This document shows, in pieces, positions 41,960 to 52,700 of a DNA stretch of 64,000 nucleotides. Each line of letters begins with the position of its first letter. Positions within the stretch are counted from its first letter, which is position 1. Origin of the DNA: Ceratodon purpureus (taxonomy: Eukaryota; Streptophyta; Bryopsida; Pseudoditrichales; Ditrichaceae). Under the pieces are notes generated by a model. That model was not told the origin of the DNA. It saw nothing but the letters and a program-made list of their open reading frames with translations, and did no database searches. The translations under genes were made by a program, and so were the position numbers. The DNA is taken from positions 23,545,067 to 23,609,066 of the forward strand of contig CM026423.1 of assembly GCA_014871385.1 (NCBI GenBank), in the 5' to 3' direction.

Positions 41960-42472
41960 TCATCTATGCTTAGGAGAGACCCAAATACCATCACTAGGAA
42001 TCACTTTCTCTCCCGGTTCCACCCATATTGGTTGATTTCTGTTGTCTATGAGGATCGACCTCAACTGATCTAACTCAATGCAACGAAGTTCACCAAATGA
42101 CGCTGTTTCTAACCTGTCATTGCGAATCGGATGTGCTAGAATCCAGGAACTCTTAAAAATATTCCAGTTCACGTTGAAGCGAAACGCTTCAAAGTCTTTC
42201 TTGGGAGTCCACTGCCCCTCTGAGTATGAATCGTAATCCCATTTTGCAAGTCGGAGGCAAGCATATTCAGTACTATTGTCAATCTCACGTCTCCAGAGCT
42301 TCGACACAACACGAGCATTCTCCACATCTTCAAACGTGATCACTACTGGAGAACTACAACTTTGAGTTGTACTAACACACACTGATTCCCAGAGATCAGG
42401 TCCATCTGCCATCCGCCAAAGCAGATCCTGAAGAATTGTTTCACAAGCAACTACTTCAAAGGTATTGCTCAT
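41960..42472 (-). CDS. Unknown protein near the right end of the 21.5-kb element
   Basis: The open frame begins at a TTG codon (42,484); the first ATG is at 42,472, giving 170 codons. Starts MSNTFEVVACETILQDLLW and ends PSDGIWVSPKHR, with many Trp and acidic residues. No signal peptide or known motif. IDNRNQPIWV resembles LDTRGCNQDRPIWV in the Cys-rich gene at 28.4-30.0 kb, so both may derive from one family carried by the 21.5-kb element. It lies outside the nested 11.7-kb element. Confidence 0.45.
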   Translation of the reverse strand: MSNTFEVVACETILQDLLWRMADGPDLWESVCVSTTQSCSSPVVITFEDVENARVVSKLWRREIDNSTEYACLRLAKWDYDSYSEGQWTPKKDFEAFRFNVNWNIFKSSWILAHPIRNDRLETASFGELRCIELDQLRSILIDNRNQPIWVEPGEKVIPSDGIWVSPKHR

Positions 42473-42484
42473 TCTCTCAAACAA

Positions 42485-43130
42485 TGCCTATGAATTGCAA
42501 GATTCTGTGTATCGATTGATGACTCTAAACAAGTAGACCAAAAACCTCTATGGTTTATATAGAATTGTTAGACATAAAAAGCTAGAATAGATCTTACCTA
42601 TAGCCGATGGAATTATCAGTGAGGACAAGCAAATTTGGGAAGGATAAATTTTTGACTAAGTAATACAATAATTATTGTACACGATTTTTTAGAAATCTCA
42701 AGAGGATTTCAATGGCATGCTTTATAAAGTGGCAGAAGCAACGAAGCTCAACTTATTTTTAAATCTATCTTTAAAATTATTTTCTAAAGTATCAAGTGCC
42801 AATTATTCACTATTTTTATCGTATCCTATATCATAGCAAGAAGATAGATTCCTATTGTCAATCGGCAAGGTATATGAAACAGAAAAAGATGTAGGATTTA
42901 AAACAACTTTAGAGGTGCATACTCAGGGCAATACGTCATCATGACGTCAGCCCTAATTTTACTTACTCCCTTTTAACTGTAGGTTAAATATGGGTTGGGA
43001 GAATTTTTCCACGGAATTACACACAATTACTATAAATTATTCTAAAAATATAACTCTAAATTTAGATACTACCCACAGTTATAGGGTATTTTTTTTTATC
43101 AAATGGGTGTTCAAAGGTCAAATCTCTGCT
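42485..43130. other. Right subterminal region of the 21.5-kb element
   Basis: AT-rich, no ORF support. Leads into the GC-rich terminal repeat at 43,130-43,176. Confidence 0.5.
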
Positions 43131-43206
43131 CTCGAATCTCCGCTCGCCGCTCGCCGCACGCATGCTAACTTTCCCTACTTCTATATGTAATATGCTGAAA
43201 GATGTA

Positions 43207-45268
43207 TTACTTTTTTTTATTTTTTCTGGCGGTGCGCCGCACCAGATTCTTTCGAGTACCCGGCTTCCTCAATGGTACTCTTACAACAATGTCTTCATCA
43301 TTAGGTGCTTCTGCACGACTATTTTCCGATGATTTCGATCCATCTGAGGATTGTGAGTCCTCGTCATCTCCATCTCCGCAATTAATAGGCACATACTCCT
43401 CCACTGTGGAATGAATGTTGCGCAATTCGTGGTCAATTGTACCATCCACCACCGTAGTCACAATTCTTTTGACCTTCCGTCTTTTGGTCTTATCGGTGAT
43501 CCCGTCCTCATTGATTACGGGTAATCTACATTTACCCAGAGCCACAGGTAATGACGAGGTAGTTCCAACAGTATATCCTGAAAAAAATGGACGAACATTT
43601 GTTGGACCTTTACTGGACCGCATCACTCCACGACGCGTCGTAGAAGGTCCGGCCGGTAGACCTGCTCCAGAAGAAGTGAGCGGAACAGTTGTATTCAGTG
43701 TTGGAGTAATTGAACCATGCCCAGTAGATCCGCTTGAACGAGGTGGGGGAGGTCTACCCAACCCAGCAAGTACTGCTCCAATTGAAGGTGTATTCTGGGG
43801 CAACGTTGTTTGAAACAATTGGCCAATAGGAATTTCATCCTCTTGTCCATTTCAAACTCTCTCTGAATGTTCATTTCTTGGAGGGCTTTCATTCAAACCT
43901 CCGGACGTGATTGTTTCTTCAACATTTTCTGGCAGAGCGCCTCGGAGTTGTTCAACTTCTTCTCCTCCCTCAACGTCTTGTGGAATTGGAATTTGCACTC
44001 CACTGTCGTTACCCCCTCCTTCATTGTCATTGTTGGAAACGCTACGAACGAGGTGAATGTCATCATTATCGCCACCATCGTTGTTTTGATGCTGAGTCAT
44101 TTCCACTTCAAATTCATAGTCAATATCATCGTCTGCCCGATCATATGCAACCTCGCCTCTAGTTCGTATTTCATTGACAACGTGGTGAGGCGAAGTAGCT
44201 GCCTCTTCATCAAATCCTCCTAGTCAAAAACTCCATTCGGCTGGTTAACGGGTTCTGTGCGTGGCATGTCACCATCAGCATTGTCCACGGGTAACTCCTG
44301 ATACTCATCATCCATAGTAGCAGGAGTGTAATGAACTCCACCGTCATCACCATCGCCTTCATTATCTTCAAGTCCGTCGTGGAATCCTTCATCTCCATCA
44401 TAATCACATACTTCTTCGTCGTGCATGGCTGCAACTTCTTCATCCGAGTCTTCGGAGAACGGTTGGTTGTCGTACCAAATAACAGGATCCGCTCCACGTC
44501 GTTCTCGAAGGAGCTTACTGTTGGTGTAAATGTATACCAAGTCCTCTGCCTTCTTCACGCCCAATTAGTTGCGAACCTTATTGTGAACAAAGGAATACAT
44601 GCTCCAATTTCGCTCACATGATGATGCCGAGCATGTTAACGAAAGGATGCGCTTTGCTATCAAGGGCAACGCATCGCCCCCAACTCGCTGCCACCATTGA
44701 TGAGGTAGCATGCGCGTCTGTCGAATGTTTGGGGCCTCCAAAGGGCTGAATGGATCGGTGCGTTCCTCAAATTGTAGTAGCTCGAACATCACAGCATCAT
44801 GGTCCACTCCAAGGCACTCACTTTAATGAATTAGCACTTGCAAGAGTGCACGCTTTGCAGCACCGTTAATCAATAGCTCGTGGCTCTCCGGGAAAATATA
44901 GGGATTCAACATGGCACCTGCGTAGTGGAGATCTGTCAACATCATCTTCCATCTCTTCATAAAATGTGTCTCAAAGCGCCCTGTATAGCGGGGTCTAGGA
45001 GAAAAGGGTCACCTTGTAGACGGAACACATGCTTCTTCTGATTATTCATGGCCAACCACGCCCTCCCCATTGCCGGTGTTTGTCCATCAAAGGGCTTCAA
45101 AGTCACTACAACCGGCTTCATAACATGCACAAGATTCTCACAACGTAACCAAAACGTCTCATCGAGAATGGTACTCCGTACTAGACCTGCTAAGGCATGA
45201 TAACGTTGCCCGTTTTGGCAATTGAATAAAGTACCCACGTATTCGTCTGATTTTTGATGGACTACCAC
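43207..45268 (-). pseudogene. Decayed hAT-family transposase
   Basis: Read on the minus strand. 45,268-44,957 carries LVHVMKPVVVTLKPFDG and MGRAWLAMNNQKK. After a frame change, 44,807-44,565 shows the hAT C-terminal dimerisation motif CSASSCERNWSMYSFVHNKV. This is followed, beyond a stop at 44,565, by a long acidic tail (to 44,220) and low-complexity segments in a third frame (44,106-43,207) with a TGA at 43,852. At least two frameshifts and three stops make it non-functional. The upstream (N-terminal) part is cut by the Gypsy LTR at 45,278. It lies just outside the 21.5-kb hAT-like element; a relationship is possible but unproven. Confidence 0.72.
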
Positions 45269-45277
45269 CTGAATTAG

Positions 45278-45932
45278 TGGTAAAGGGAGGATTTAACCAC
45301 TAAACCCTAGCTTCACAATCCCATCAAAACCCAACAAAACCCAACTAAACTAAGTGCTCCAAACCCTCATAGAATGCTGGAAATGTACAATACAAGTGCA
45401 AAAAGAGGTCAAAACTGCATAAAATGGGTCAAAACAACCCCAAAACATGATACAACAACTCCTAACAGCTCTTAGACCTCTCTGACTCTACCTGCTCTAC
45501 TGTAGAATGATCTTCCAAAACCCTAAACCTGCCTCTTAAACCCCCTGAAAACGGACAGAATCATCCAGTCGGCTTCGACAGATTTCATCCAACCGTCTGA
45601 CAGAGTTCATCCGCAGGAACTGGATGACTGTCGAGAAACTTCTTGCATGAAACTGAGAGGGGACTGGATGGGGTTAAAGGGAGAGACCGGTTGGGTCTCC
45701 GGTTAACAATATCCCCTTTTTCCGGTAGTTCTGCCCTCAGAACGCATGGAGACTACAAGAGACGGTGGTAAATGGAAAGAAGGCTAAACAGCCTGCAATA
45801 AAAAAAAACAGACTACACTAGTGAATGGTGGAGAAGAAAACTAATCCTTGGTATCAAACACAAGGAACCCCTGCCTAACTAGCAGTGATGCTAACTGCTG
45901 CCGTGAAGTCGTCCGTTGGTGGTGTCGCTCGT
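45278..45932 (-). mobile_element. Gypsy 3' remnant: LTR plus adjoining internal sequence
   Basis: LTR 45,278-45,708 (TGGTAAAGG...GGTTAACA). It is followed by a polypurine tract on the minus strand (ATATCCCCTTTTTCC on plus) and about 210 bases of internal 3' sequence similar to that of the full element at 46.5 kb. Cut at 45,932 by insertion of the next LTR element. Same subfamily as the fragment at 20,818. Confidence 0.85.
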
Positions 45933-46121
45933 TGTGGAAAGTGATTTCCACGATTGACACACCGGAATACTAATTCCGGTAGGAAAAGGATAAAAATTTA
46001 AAAATTTTGTGTTAGGAATACGGAAGTACTACTTAGATAAGTGAAACAACCGGTTAAGACGGTTGGCCGAATAAATAAGAGAACCGGAAGGTCAGCCGGG
46101 TGAGATCCGGTCGTCCGGGGT

Positions 46122-46543
46122 TGGTAAAGGGAGGATTTCCCATAAAACCCTAACCTTCACAACCCATCAAAACCCTACAAAAACCCAACTAGCAATGGTG
46201 CTGAAACACTCATACAATGCTAGAAACACTCAAAAGAAGTGGAAAGTGAGTCAAAACTGTATAAAGAGGGTTAAATCTCCCCCAAGATCATGGTACAGTA
46301 GCTCATAAAGGCTCCTCAGTCTCTCCTAACTCTGAGTGCACTAGTGAGGAATGATCCAAGAAACCCTAAAACTTGCCTTAAGAACCTAGCAGAAAACATC
46401 CAGTCGGCTACGACAGAGTTCATCCAGTCGGCTATGACAGAGTTCATCCAGCCGACTGGATGACTGTCGGAGCCAGGGATGAAAAACTGCGAAAAAGGCT
46501 ACTGAAACTGAGGGAGGGAAGATTGAGAAATCTCCGGTTAACA
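46122..46543 (-). repeat. 3' LTR of the young Gypsy element
   Basis: 422 bp, TG...CA ends. Contains two direct CATCCAGTCGGCT units spaced about 28 bp and one inverted CAGCCGACTGGATG. Confidence 0.96.
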
Positions 46544-46557
46544 TTATCCCCTTTTTC
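46544..46557 (-). promoter_or_regulatory. Polypurine tract for plus-strand priming
   Basis: Minus strand reads GAAAAAGGGGATAA directly before the 3' LTR, the usual place and composition for a PPT. The core AAAAAGGGGAT is repeated at 56,880, 57,380 and 57,684. Confidence 0.85.
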
Positions 46558-46743
46558 CGGTAGTTCTGTCCTCAGAACGTAGGGGCAGGGAAAAAAAGGG
46601 AATAAGAAAACACGACCTCGGTGTAGGAAAAATGAAAAAGGCCTAAAAAAATAAAATGTAAAAGAAAAAAGACTAATCTATTCGAACTAAGGAGAAGAAG
46701 AAAGAAAAAATTGGGGCGCTGCCGTCAGTCTTCAAGCAGTCGG

Positions 46744-49700
46744 CTAAGGCAGAGTCGGCTCTGCGCAGGTGAGCTCCTCATCTTCCAGCCAGGGCTCGAA
46801 GGTTGGGTCCCGTTCCTCAAAACGAGTCAGCCACCGTTGCTGCCGGGCCAAGTCGGCACTGTGTGCAATCAAGGCTGCAGCCACATCTTGCTGTTTAGTA
46901 ACAGCGTAATCTCGCACAGCGCGGCTAAGCTCCCGTGGCTGCAGGGTAAGGGTGGCCAATTCGGTCTTGAGGCGCTGGTTCTCCAAAATGAGGTTATCTG
47001 TTTGGAGCAGGCGAGCATTGAGGCTGTGCTCAAGCTCAAGTCGCCGAGTCGAGGGTGACGGTTGTGCAGAAGGTGGCGGCTGGGCCGCTAACTCCGTTTG
47101 AAGTGTCGTAACCTTGTGCCGAAGCTCAACGTTCTCCCGGTCCAGGTGATGCTGTGTGTCCTCCGCAGATTGCAGTCGAACAGTGAGGTCAGTGACTTGT
47201 GAGGTGAGGGTCGTGACCTGAGATTCGAGCTCTGTGACGCGGATAGCTGTGGTCTGTCGGGTGGCTTCTACCTGACGAGCAGCAGTACGTGTCCGTACGA
47301 GGACCGTGGCAATGGCATTCAAATTGTTCAGCAAGATGCTGAAGTCGGAAGACGAATTCTCAGCAGCTCCCAGACCATCAGGTGAGTCATCAGGTGGACC
47401 ACCTGAGGAGCCGGTGGAGTTGTTGCAAGTCGGGCGGTGCACTGGTGGTGTTGGTGAGGTGTTCCGTGGGTGAGGAGGAGTCGGCAGTGCTACCCGCGGC
47501 GGTGGTCTTGACGAGGACGGGTCGGCTGTGGGAGTAGCGGCCCTGGGTGGAGTCGAGGTCGGCTGAGTAAGCCGACTGAAGATTGGATAAGGCCGCCAAA
47601 CGGTAATTGCCATGCTCGTTAGAGGTTGACTGGGTCGTGCTGGCGATTGAAGGGGGCCTTGGTCGGGCTGTACTGAAGGTAGGTCAGTCTCCAGAGGGCC
47701 TGTCGAACTGATGGGCTCGAGAGGTGGTTGGTCAGGCTGATCCGATGCTGAGGACTCGTTGGAGGAGCTGCAGACGACAATTGGAGGTGGTCGTGGTGGT
47801 GCAGTGGCTCTGCCGGCGATGAACGGAGGTTCTGAGTCTGATGACGGAGCGGCATACCGGGCGTTGGGTGTGCGAGACCGCAGTGGGTATCGGCAGGATG
47901 GTGAAGCTCCCATCGCCACGAGTTCGGGGGAAGCAAGGTTGCCGGGTAGGGTGGATGGTGCCACTGATGGAGCCTGCGGGCCGAGACGACGCAACCGTTT
48001 ACTCGGCCGACCAACGTCAGAGGAGGCTTCATGGGAGCGGTTGGAAAGTGGTGTCGTCGGCTGCGGGTCCACCGAGTCGGTGATGGTTGCTGCAAGTCCA
48101 TCGCCACTAGTTTGAGCTCTTAGGGCAGAGCCGACTATGTCCGGGTGGGGGGGCGTTTGAGCAGGAGGGCCTTCGTGGCTGCCGTCGGCTGTGTCGAAAC
48201 TAGAAGAAACGTGGCGGGGTCCCGTAACCTGCTCTCGCTCCGGAAACCAGTAAGATAGGATGGCATCCAGGACAGGTGCTCCTCTGAGGCGGCGGGTACC
48301 TGGAGCCTGTGAGTGTATGTAAACCAAGTGTCGTCGGAGGTTGGTGAGGACGAACTGCGACCAATCGAAACGCTTCCCTTGGGCACCGGCAGCCTCAGCA
48401 GCACAAATGTGGTCCATGAGGTCATTGCTGACAAACAGCAAACGCTGTTTGAACCCAATAGCGTCGCCAATTGCTTGGGTCCGTACCTGATAATCGGGCA
48501 GGAGTGCGGTGGCTCGGTTACCATCGTGCTGCCAGTCCTCCTCGGCGAGACCGTACCGGCTGTAGCGTTGCTGATAGCCCGTCACCTGCTTACGACTGCT
48601 GAGATCCACTCCAGCCTCAAAGCCCAACGCAGCACGGATAACATAGGCAGTGAGTTCAACCGGCTTACCTCTAACCATAGAGCGAATAGGACCGCCCAAC
48701 TCACTTGCAGGTCGTCGCTTTCCCTTCGGCGGCTGTGTATACTCAAAACCCTCAACAAAATCGAGCAGGAGCTCTGTCCGAGGCTCCGGCCACTGGAAAT
48801 GATAAAAAACCTCCAAACTGGTCTGAGCTGCCCAATCCTCATCTTCCATCCTGGTCCAAGCAGTCCACTGTGTATATGGTTCAAAGACGACATCCCATCG
48901 GCGGTTAGGGTTGCGGGGGACCTGTATGGGTTTAGGAACACGGCCATCTACTGGGGTAAGCTTGCGCTTTGTGCCCCGTCGCTGATCCTTGCTAAGGCCC
49001 GTGGAATTCGCAGCCGACAGTGGTTTGGCGATAGCTGCAGCAGGACTTAGTGATGCTTCAGCATCAGCGGCTAAGCTGGGTGGCGTCTCCATAGTGGGTT
49101 GAGGCTGGCTGGGGCCGGGCTCGTCCATAAAATCTAGGCGATCTGCAGGAGGAAGAAGGCCCCGAGCAAAATACCGTTCGAGGGTCCCGAAGTGTCCACG
49201 TCTTCGACGTCGGCTATGTCGTCGATGCAGCGCAGAGACAGTTGTAGTAGAGCTGTCGATGAAGCCACCCCGTAATGCGTATGCCTGCGAGCAATGTATG
49301 GGGAACTCCAACGGGTCTGATGGGCTGCTCTCCGACGGGGACGTTGGAGGCGGGTCTACACCGTGAGCTCGATTTGTAACACAATGAAATTGATTAACAA
49401 GAGCTGGTGCGGAGGGAGTGAATGAACCTGAAGGGCGGGCTGTGGGATGGCAAACCCTATCGGTGAGCTGATATTGACAGTCGGCCGCGGTGTCAATTGG
49501 TGAAGGAGAAGCACCAGGGCAGGGCCGCGCCGTGCCAACTACAGTCTCCGACTTCACGGCAGCAAGAAGACCCGACCAGGAGGAAGGAAAAACGGTCGCA
49601 GCACCGAGGGACAGTCGAGAACTCGGAGAGTTGACAGACGGGGGAACAGCAACATCTGATGGTGTACAAGAAGAAGGGAAAAATGAAAATGTTGCATTAA

Positions 49701-52700
49701 TGCACTGACCCGATGTGTGTTGGGTCGTCGGTGGCTGTAAACCAAGGGAGAAGGAGGGTTGATGGTCGACGTAGGGTGCCGAAAACAGCGGCGCTACCTT
49801 GCTGCGGCCGCAAAGGCCAGAGGGAAAGCTGTCGGCAGGCGCAGAGAGTGCAGCTGAAAAGGGAGCCGCTGCAACTGAAGGCGCGGTGCCGGAACTCCGA
49901 GCAGTGTGGATAAATGGTGAAACCCGCGGTTGCTCCGAGTCCGTTGCTGTCGTCACCCGATGCACTGTGGAAGCTCCAAAAAGTGGAAAAGGCCGCAAGA
50001 GATCAGAGTCCAATGCCGAAAGACGGGTCCTGGGGGGCTGTGTAAAACTAAACCCTAGGGAAGAATGGGGAGGCAGTGTAGAGGTAGGGAAAAGTGGTGG
50101 CGCAGCATCGGGTGAGCTGTTGGCCTGGGAAGGAAATGAGAGAGTTGGATGTGGCGAGAGAGAAAAAGGGTTAGCCCGGTCGATGGGCTGAACGGAAAAG
50201 CACCCAACCGCAGGAACAAGTGGTAGGGTAGACTGGGTGTCATTACTTCTGAGAGGGTTGGTTGGGATACTAATGGCAGGACCTAAAGTAGGGTTAGGGG
50301 GGCACGCAGAGTCCTCCATTGCAGCGGGAAGGGAAGAGGCAGAGAAGATTGGCTGACTTTGGTTGAGCTCGGTATCACTTAATTGACGCTGCTCAGAAGT
50401 GGTTGATGGAGGCTGCTGCTCGTTAGGGTTCGTGGTTGAGCCACGTGGCAATTGCTTGGGGCCGACAGTGACCAACTGATCTTCAGAATAAAACCTGTAG
50501 GGTTTGAGCTTGTTAATGTTGACAATAATCGGATTGGGTTCAAAATGTTCTTCAGTGACTAGCAGGGCGGTGTTGTTAGGCAGCCGGTACTGAACACAAT
50601 ATGGCCCGAACCACCTGCTCTTAAACTTGCCAGCATGTTCCTTTTCGCCTTTTGGATACCAGAGAACATGGTCTCCCACTTGAAAGTCTTTCTGTCGGTA
50701 GTGTTGCTGACTCCACAGAGATCTGCTCCACTGCCGACTACCCGACTGATCTTGAGCTGCCAACCTGTGACTGTCCAACTGCTCCAAGTCGGCTGTGCGG
50801 GCCTGTAAAACTCGAGTATAAGTGAAATCGAGTTCACCATCAGTTCGGCGGGTAGGGACAGTATATTCAGTGGGCATAAGTGGATGTAGCCCGTATACCA
50901 ACTGAAAAGGTGTGTATCCAGTGGTAACTTTAAAGGCTGTCCTGTAGGATAGTAAGGCCGTGGGTAAATGTTCGTCCCAGTCGGTCCTGTTGTCACTGAC
51001 GAGTTTGGTAAGTATTCGACCTAGAACCTTGTTTGTGGATTCTGCTTGTCCATTGCCCTGTGGATAGTAAGTTGTAGATGTCCGATGTTGCAGGAGAAAA
51101 TGCTGTACCAAGTACTCGATGGCTTCGTTGATGAAGTGAGTGCCCTGATCACTAACCAGAGTTAGAGGGCAGCCGTAGCGGGTCAGGATGTTCTCATACA
51201 GAAACTTGGTAGTGACAGCGGCCGTATTCGTGCGGAGCGCCTTAGCCTCCACCCACTTTGTTGCATAGTCGGTTGCAACTAGAATATACCTGTTACCTGT
51301 CCTCGCCGCTGCCGGCTTAATGGGCCCTACAAAATCCAAGCCCCACTTCATGAACGGCTTTGCAGGTAGGCTGGTGACTAACTGGGCTAGTCCTGTGTTG
51401 GCCAATCCTCCGACCCGTTGGCATTTGTCGCAGGCCCTGCAATACTCTGAAACGTCCTTGTGTAGGGTCGGCCACCAGTATCCAGCATCCAGAATCTTCC
51501 TGGAGGTGATATCTTGGGAGAAGTGGCCACCTGCGCAGCCATCATGCATCTCCCGCATAACCGTGTCGGCTTGGACAGGGTCTAAGACCCTTCGGAGTAC
51601 CAAATCCTGCCCCTTCTTATGTAAGACTCCGTCCAGCAAGGTATATGGGAGGGCCCGTAACAGTAACTTCCGCTTTTCATCCTTCGACATGGTGGCAGAC
51701 GGCTCTCCAGTGCGCAGGTAGTCCCTGATGTCCTGCAGCCACTCCGGGGACACGTAGAATAGGCCAGCATCAGGAAGCTGGTCGGGAACTCCTGTAGGTG
51801 GCTCACCGTTGGGAAGTCGGCTGAGCAAGTCGGCTGCGCCATGCGTCCGGCCGGGCTTGTACACCACTGTGAAATCATATTCCTGAAATAGCAGAAGCCA
51901 TCGGGCAATCCGCCCAGACACTTGAGGCTTGTTAACCAAGTATACCAGAGCCATGTGATCTACAAAAAAAACCACCTTGTTACCCAAAAGATAATGGCGA
52001 TATTTGTTAAGGGCATAAACCATAGCCAGGGCTTCCTTTTCTGTGGTGGTATAATTCTTTTCAGCAGAATTAAGCAATCTAGAAGCATAAGAGATCGGCT
52101 GGTCACATTTCCCTGTCTGGTTCTGAGCCAACATAGCCCCGACGGCTATGTCAGAGGCATCTGTGTGGACATGAAACTCCAAATCCCAGCGGGGGGCAAC
52201 CAGGATTGGTGCCTTCGTGTATCTGTCCTTGATCTCCAACCACGCAGCTTCACACTTGTCCATCCACACAAACTCTTCGGATTTTCGCATCAGTTTGGTT
52301 ATGGGCTCCATGATGTGAGCATAGAATTTAATGTAAATTCTGTTGAACTGCGCAAACCCATTGAAAACCTGTACGTCAGCTCCGTGCTGTGGTCGGGGCA
52401 TCTCCTGGATAACTTCAATCTTCTTAGGGTCTGGCATCTTGCCTGCCTTGGAAACCACATGGCCTAGTATAATGCCAGAGGTGACCAGAAATGCACACTT
52501 CTCCGGATTTAAACTGATGCCATACTGCCTGCACTTCTCGAAACATAGGCGCAGTTTCTGTAAATGGTCGGCTAGGTCGCTGTACACTGTGAAGTCATCT
52601 AAGAACAACTTCATAAATCGCCCCAAGTATTCCTTGAACGCTTTGTTCACAGCCCTCTGATAAGTCGGCGGTGCATTAGTCAGGCCGAAAGGCATGACCA

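Larger units (their letters stand above)
21681..43176. mobile_element. 21.5-kb composite DNA transposon (hAT-like) with 8-bp TSD
   Basis: The left end AGGGGGTAGC at 21,681 and the right end, read inward on the minus strand, AGGGAAAGTTAGC from 43,176 share a 28-base block starting TGCGTGCGGCGAGCGGCGAG. Outside both ends stands the identical octamer ACTTCTAT (21,673-21,680 and 43,177-43,184). An 8-bp TSD with AGGG-type ends is the hAT pattern. Inside are two host-gene fragments, palindrome arrays, a Cys-rich unknown gene with a solo LTR, a nested 11.7-kb inverted-repeat element and a minus-strand unknown gene. No intact hAT transposase lies inside, so it would have depended on one supplied in trans. 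The decayed hAT ORF at 43.2-45.3 kb is just outside. Confidence 0.78.

Noticed and set aside
47759..49913. Plus-strand ORFs antisense to the Gypsy polyprotein
   Set aside because: Shadow frames with biased composition; the minus-strand ORF is continuous and domain-supported.
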